This document shows, piece after piece, positions 28,000-29,345 of a stretch of 29,345 nucleotides of DNA. The notes beneath the pieces were generated by a model. That model did not search any database and was not told where the DNA came from. It saw only the letters and a list, made by a program, of their open reading frames with translations. The DNA comes from a virus. The number at the start of each line of letters is the position of its first letter. The stretch's first letter is position 1. The DNA is taken from IMG/VR virus record IMGVR_UViG_3300048839_001038, positions 1-29,345 of that record, one strand, 5' to 3'. The position numbers and the translations under genes are program-made.

Positions 28000-29345
28000 C
28001 AGTCACCACCTTGTTTTTGCGGTTTTCGTTTTCTTTCAAAAAGCACAGGGCATAGCCCAGCGCCGTTGTTATATGCTGGTATCGCTTCGAATCATCCTCG
28101 ATAGCGGTTCCAGGTTTTTTCCTGGACAGCTTCATGCCGAGGTTCAGGACCGGGCACGAGGCGTATACGTATAGCCGTGTTTGATGGAGTGCATTTTCAC
28201 ATAGGGCATTGACCGTAGTCCAGCGCTTTACAATCGGGGGATTGATATTGGGGACAGCCATTTGCACGGGGATGCCACGGTCAGCGAACCAGCCTGTGAT
28301 CAGTTCATAGTTTGAGCGAAGTGAATTCGTGCTGCGCGCCTTGCCTGTGGCGTCCCCATGGACGAAAACCTTTTGAACCCTCACTTTTCTTTCGCCCTGC
28401 TTTCCCTCGAATATGCCCTTCGCTTCCAGGTCATCAAGGTTATCAAGACACCAGTTCGCCTGGTCGATCACCGATTCCTGGAAAAAATGAAAGTTCCCAT
28501 GCTGGTCCTGCTGGAAGGCCGCGCATGACTGGGGTTTCCCATCGGCGGTATTGAAGTCGAACGTGACATGCAAAGGCCGCGTCCAGTCATATTTATAAGG
28601 TTCCTTGATGAAGTTTTTTTCCTCACGGTAGGCGTGGTATATGCCCTTCCCTTCCAGGCTGATCCAGCGGCCTCTCAGATACCTTTCAGCTTCCAGGGGG
28701 GAATAATCCTGCAGCAGCTGCGATAGGTATACCGGATCGAGGTAGGGGTTATCAGCGGTCTGGGAATAAAAGACAAAGCGGCTTTCGAACTTCTCAGCGC
28801 CTTGAATGAAGTATCGGTGCCAGACCGATTCGGGTTCATCGGGGTTCGTCGCGGCTATCAGAATATTTTCGGGAACCCATGGGATACGGCGAAGGCGTGC
28901 TTTCAGAATTTTGAAACCAGGCTCAAAGTCCTCATCGTTTTCGGTGAGTTCCTCAAAGGCCAGCATGCTGAATTTCATCGACCTGAACTTGCTATAGCGC
29001 TGGTCCCCCCATGTCACAGGCATGATCGAAGCGCCGTTCGAAAAAAGGATTTCGGCGGTGTTATCCCGCTTTTTATAATGTCGGCCTTCGATCAGGCAGG
29101 GACCGTGCGAACCGACCGACATATGCTCGAGGATTTCCTTATAGAGTGTCTTTTTCAGATCAGGCAGGGACCGCCGCCCGATGCCCACGCATGCGCCTGG
29201 CCACTGCAGGCAGTGCTTCAAAATCAGGTGAGCCATCAGGCTGGATTTTGCCGAGCCGACCGAGCCAGACAGGAGTATCTCAGGAGTGAAGCGCCTATAG
29301 TCATGGTCCATCAGCAAGGCCAGGACTTCCTTTTGATAACCAAAG
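27992..29345 (-). CDS. terL: Terminase large subunit TerL, N-terminus beyond window
   Basis: Packaging motor ATPase and nuclease. Reading remains open to the right edge of the window, beginning FGYQKEVLALL in frame, so the true start lies outside. Walker A GSVGSAKSS (from about 29265 downward), Walker B FSMLAFEEL, motif III IAATNPDEP, and C-terminal RNase-H nuclease residues in VTFDFNTADG and VFVHGDATG. Tail-end residues KLSRKKPG lead to a helical end. The downstream neighbour is the portal. The ATPase and nuclease domains are intact in the part seen. Confidence 0.92.
   Translation of the reverse strand, partial: FGYQKEVLALLMDHDYRRFTPEILLSGSVGSAKSSLMAHLILKHCLQWPGACVGIGRRSLPDLKKTLYKEILEHMSVGSHGPCLIEGRHYKKRDNTAEILFSNGASIMPVTWGDQRYSKFRSMKFSMLAFEELTENDEDFEPGFKILKARLRRIPWVPENILIAATNPDEPESVWHRYFIQGAEKFESRFVFYSQTADNPYLDPVYLSQLLQDYSPLEAERYLRGRWISLEGKGIYHAYREEKNFIKEPYKYDWTRPLHVTFDFNTADGKPQSCAAFQQDQHGNFHFFQESVIDQANWCLDNLDDLEAKGIFEGKQGERKVRVQKVFVHGDATGKARSTNSLRSNYELITGWFADRGIPVQMAVPNINPPIVKRWTTVNALCENALHQTRLYVYASCPVLNLGMKLSRKKPGTAIEDDSKRYQHITTALGYALCFLKENENRKNKVVTDD

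Noticed and set aside
1-29345. CRISPR array, insertion sequence or integrase
   Set aside because: No regularly spaced repeats, no transposase or integrase motifs and no terminal inverted repeats were seen.

Overview
This window is a near-complete structural and early segment of a tailed double-stranded DNA phage (Caudoviricetes) with siphovirus morphology. The evidence is a large terminase, portal, scaffold, coat, tail tube, a tail chaperone pair joined by a -1 frameshift, a 787-residue tape measure protein and a tail-tip/fiber block. No integrase, repressor or tRNA gene was recognised. Strong GGAGG-type ribosome binding sites, an A AAA AAG slippery site and a small M15 endolysin suggest a Gram-negative host, but the host cannot be named from the sequence.

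Layout. (1) 1-3720, leftward: a tightly packed operon of very small early genes, most joined by ATGA or ATGAATGA overlaps. Several encode small CxxC zinc-ribbon-like proteins. (2) 3721-4346: a divergent control region with palindromes and direct repeats. (3) 4347-8320, rightward: a predicted DNA-binding protein ending at a strong terminator, then a Gp157-like protein, an ERF-family single-strand annealing protein and a one-TM protein. Next comes a structured non-coding RNA of about 390 nt that resembles the HEARO/omega-RNA class found beside IscB, with no IscB gene in the window. Small unknown and membrane proteins follow, up to a strong terminator. (4) 8364-8451: two back-to-back terminators where the rightward and leftward units converge. 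(5) 8513-9656, leftward: a lysis-type module (one-TM coiled-coil protein, M15A peptidase with a TTG start, small unknown proteins). (6) 9866-29345, leftward: the virion operon. In transcription order it is TerL (cut by the right edge), portal, gpG-like morphogenesis protein, zinc-ribbon/TM peptide, second gpG-like protein, scaffold, coat, beta-domain/adaptor protein, tail-end protein, tail tube, G/GT chaperones, tape measure, distal-tail-like protein, Tad2-like anti-Thoeris protein, tail-tip protein, tail hub, tail fiber, a stand-alone S74 chaperone and a last structural protein.

How it fits together. TerL and portal package DNA into a coat shell built on the scaffold. A stem-loop after the scaffold gene and an attenuator-like stem after the coat gene may set their dosage. 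The G/GT pair and the tape measure protein govern tail length. Hub, fiber and the separately encoded S74 chaperone make the host-recognition end. Gp157/ERF serve replication or recombination.

Most interesting points: the IscB-less HEARO-like RNA fitted exactly between two genes, a Tad2-like gene inside the tail module, an S74 chaperone domain encoded apart from its fiber with a long proline-rich insertion, and a repeated intergenic motif (core GCGTCAATGC) in several non-coding gaps.
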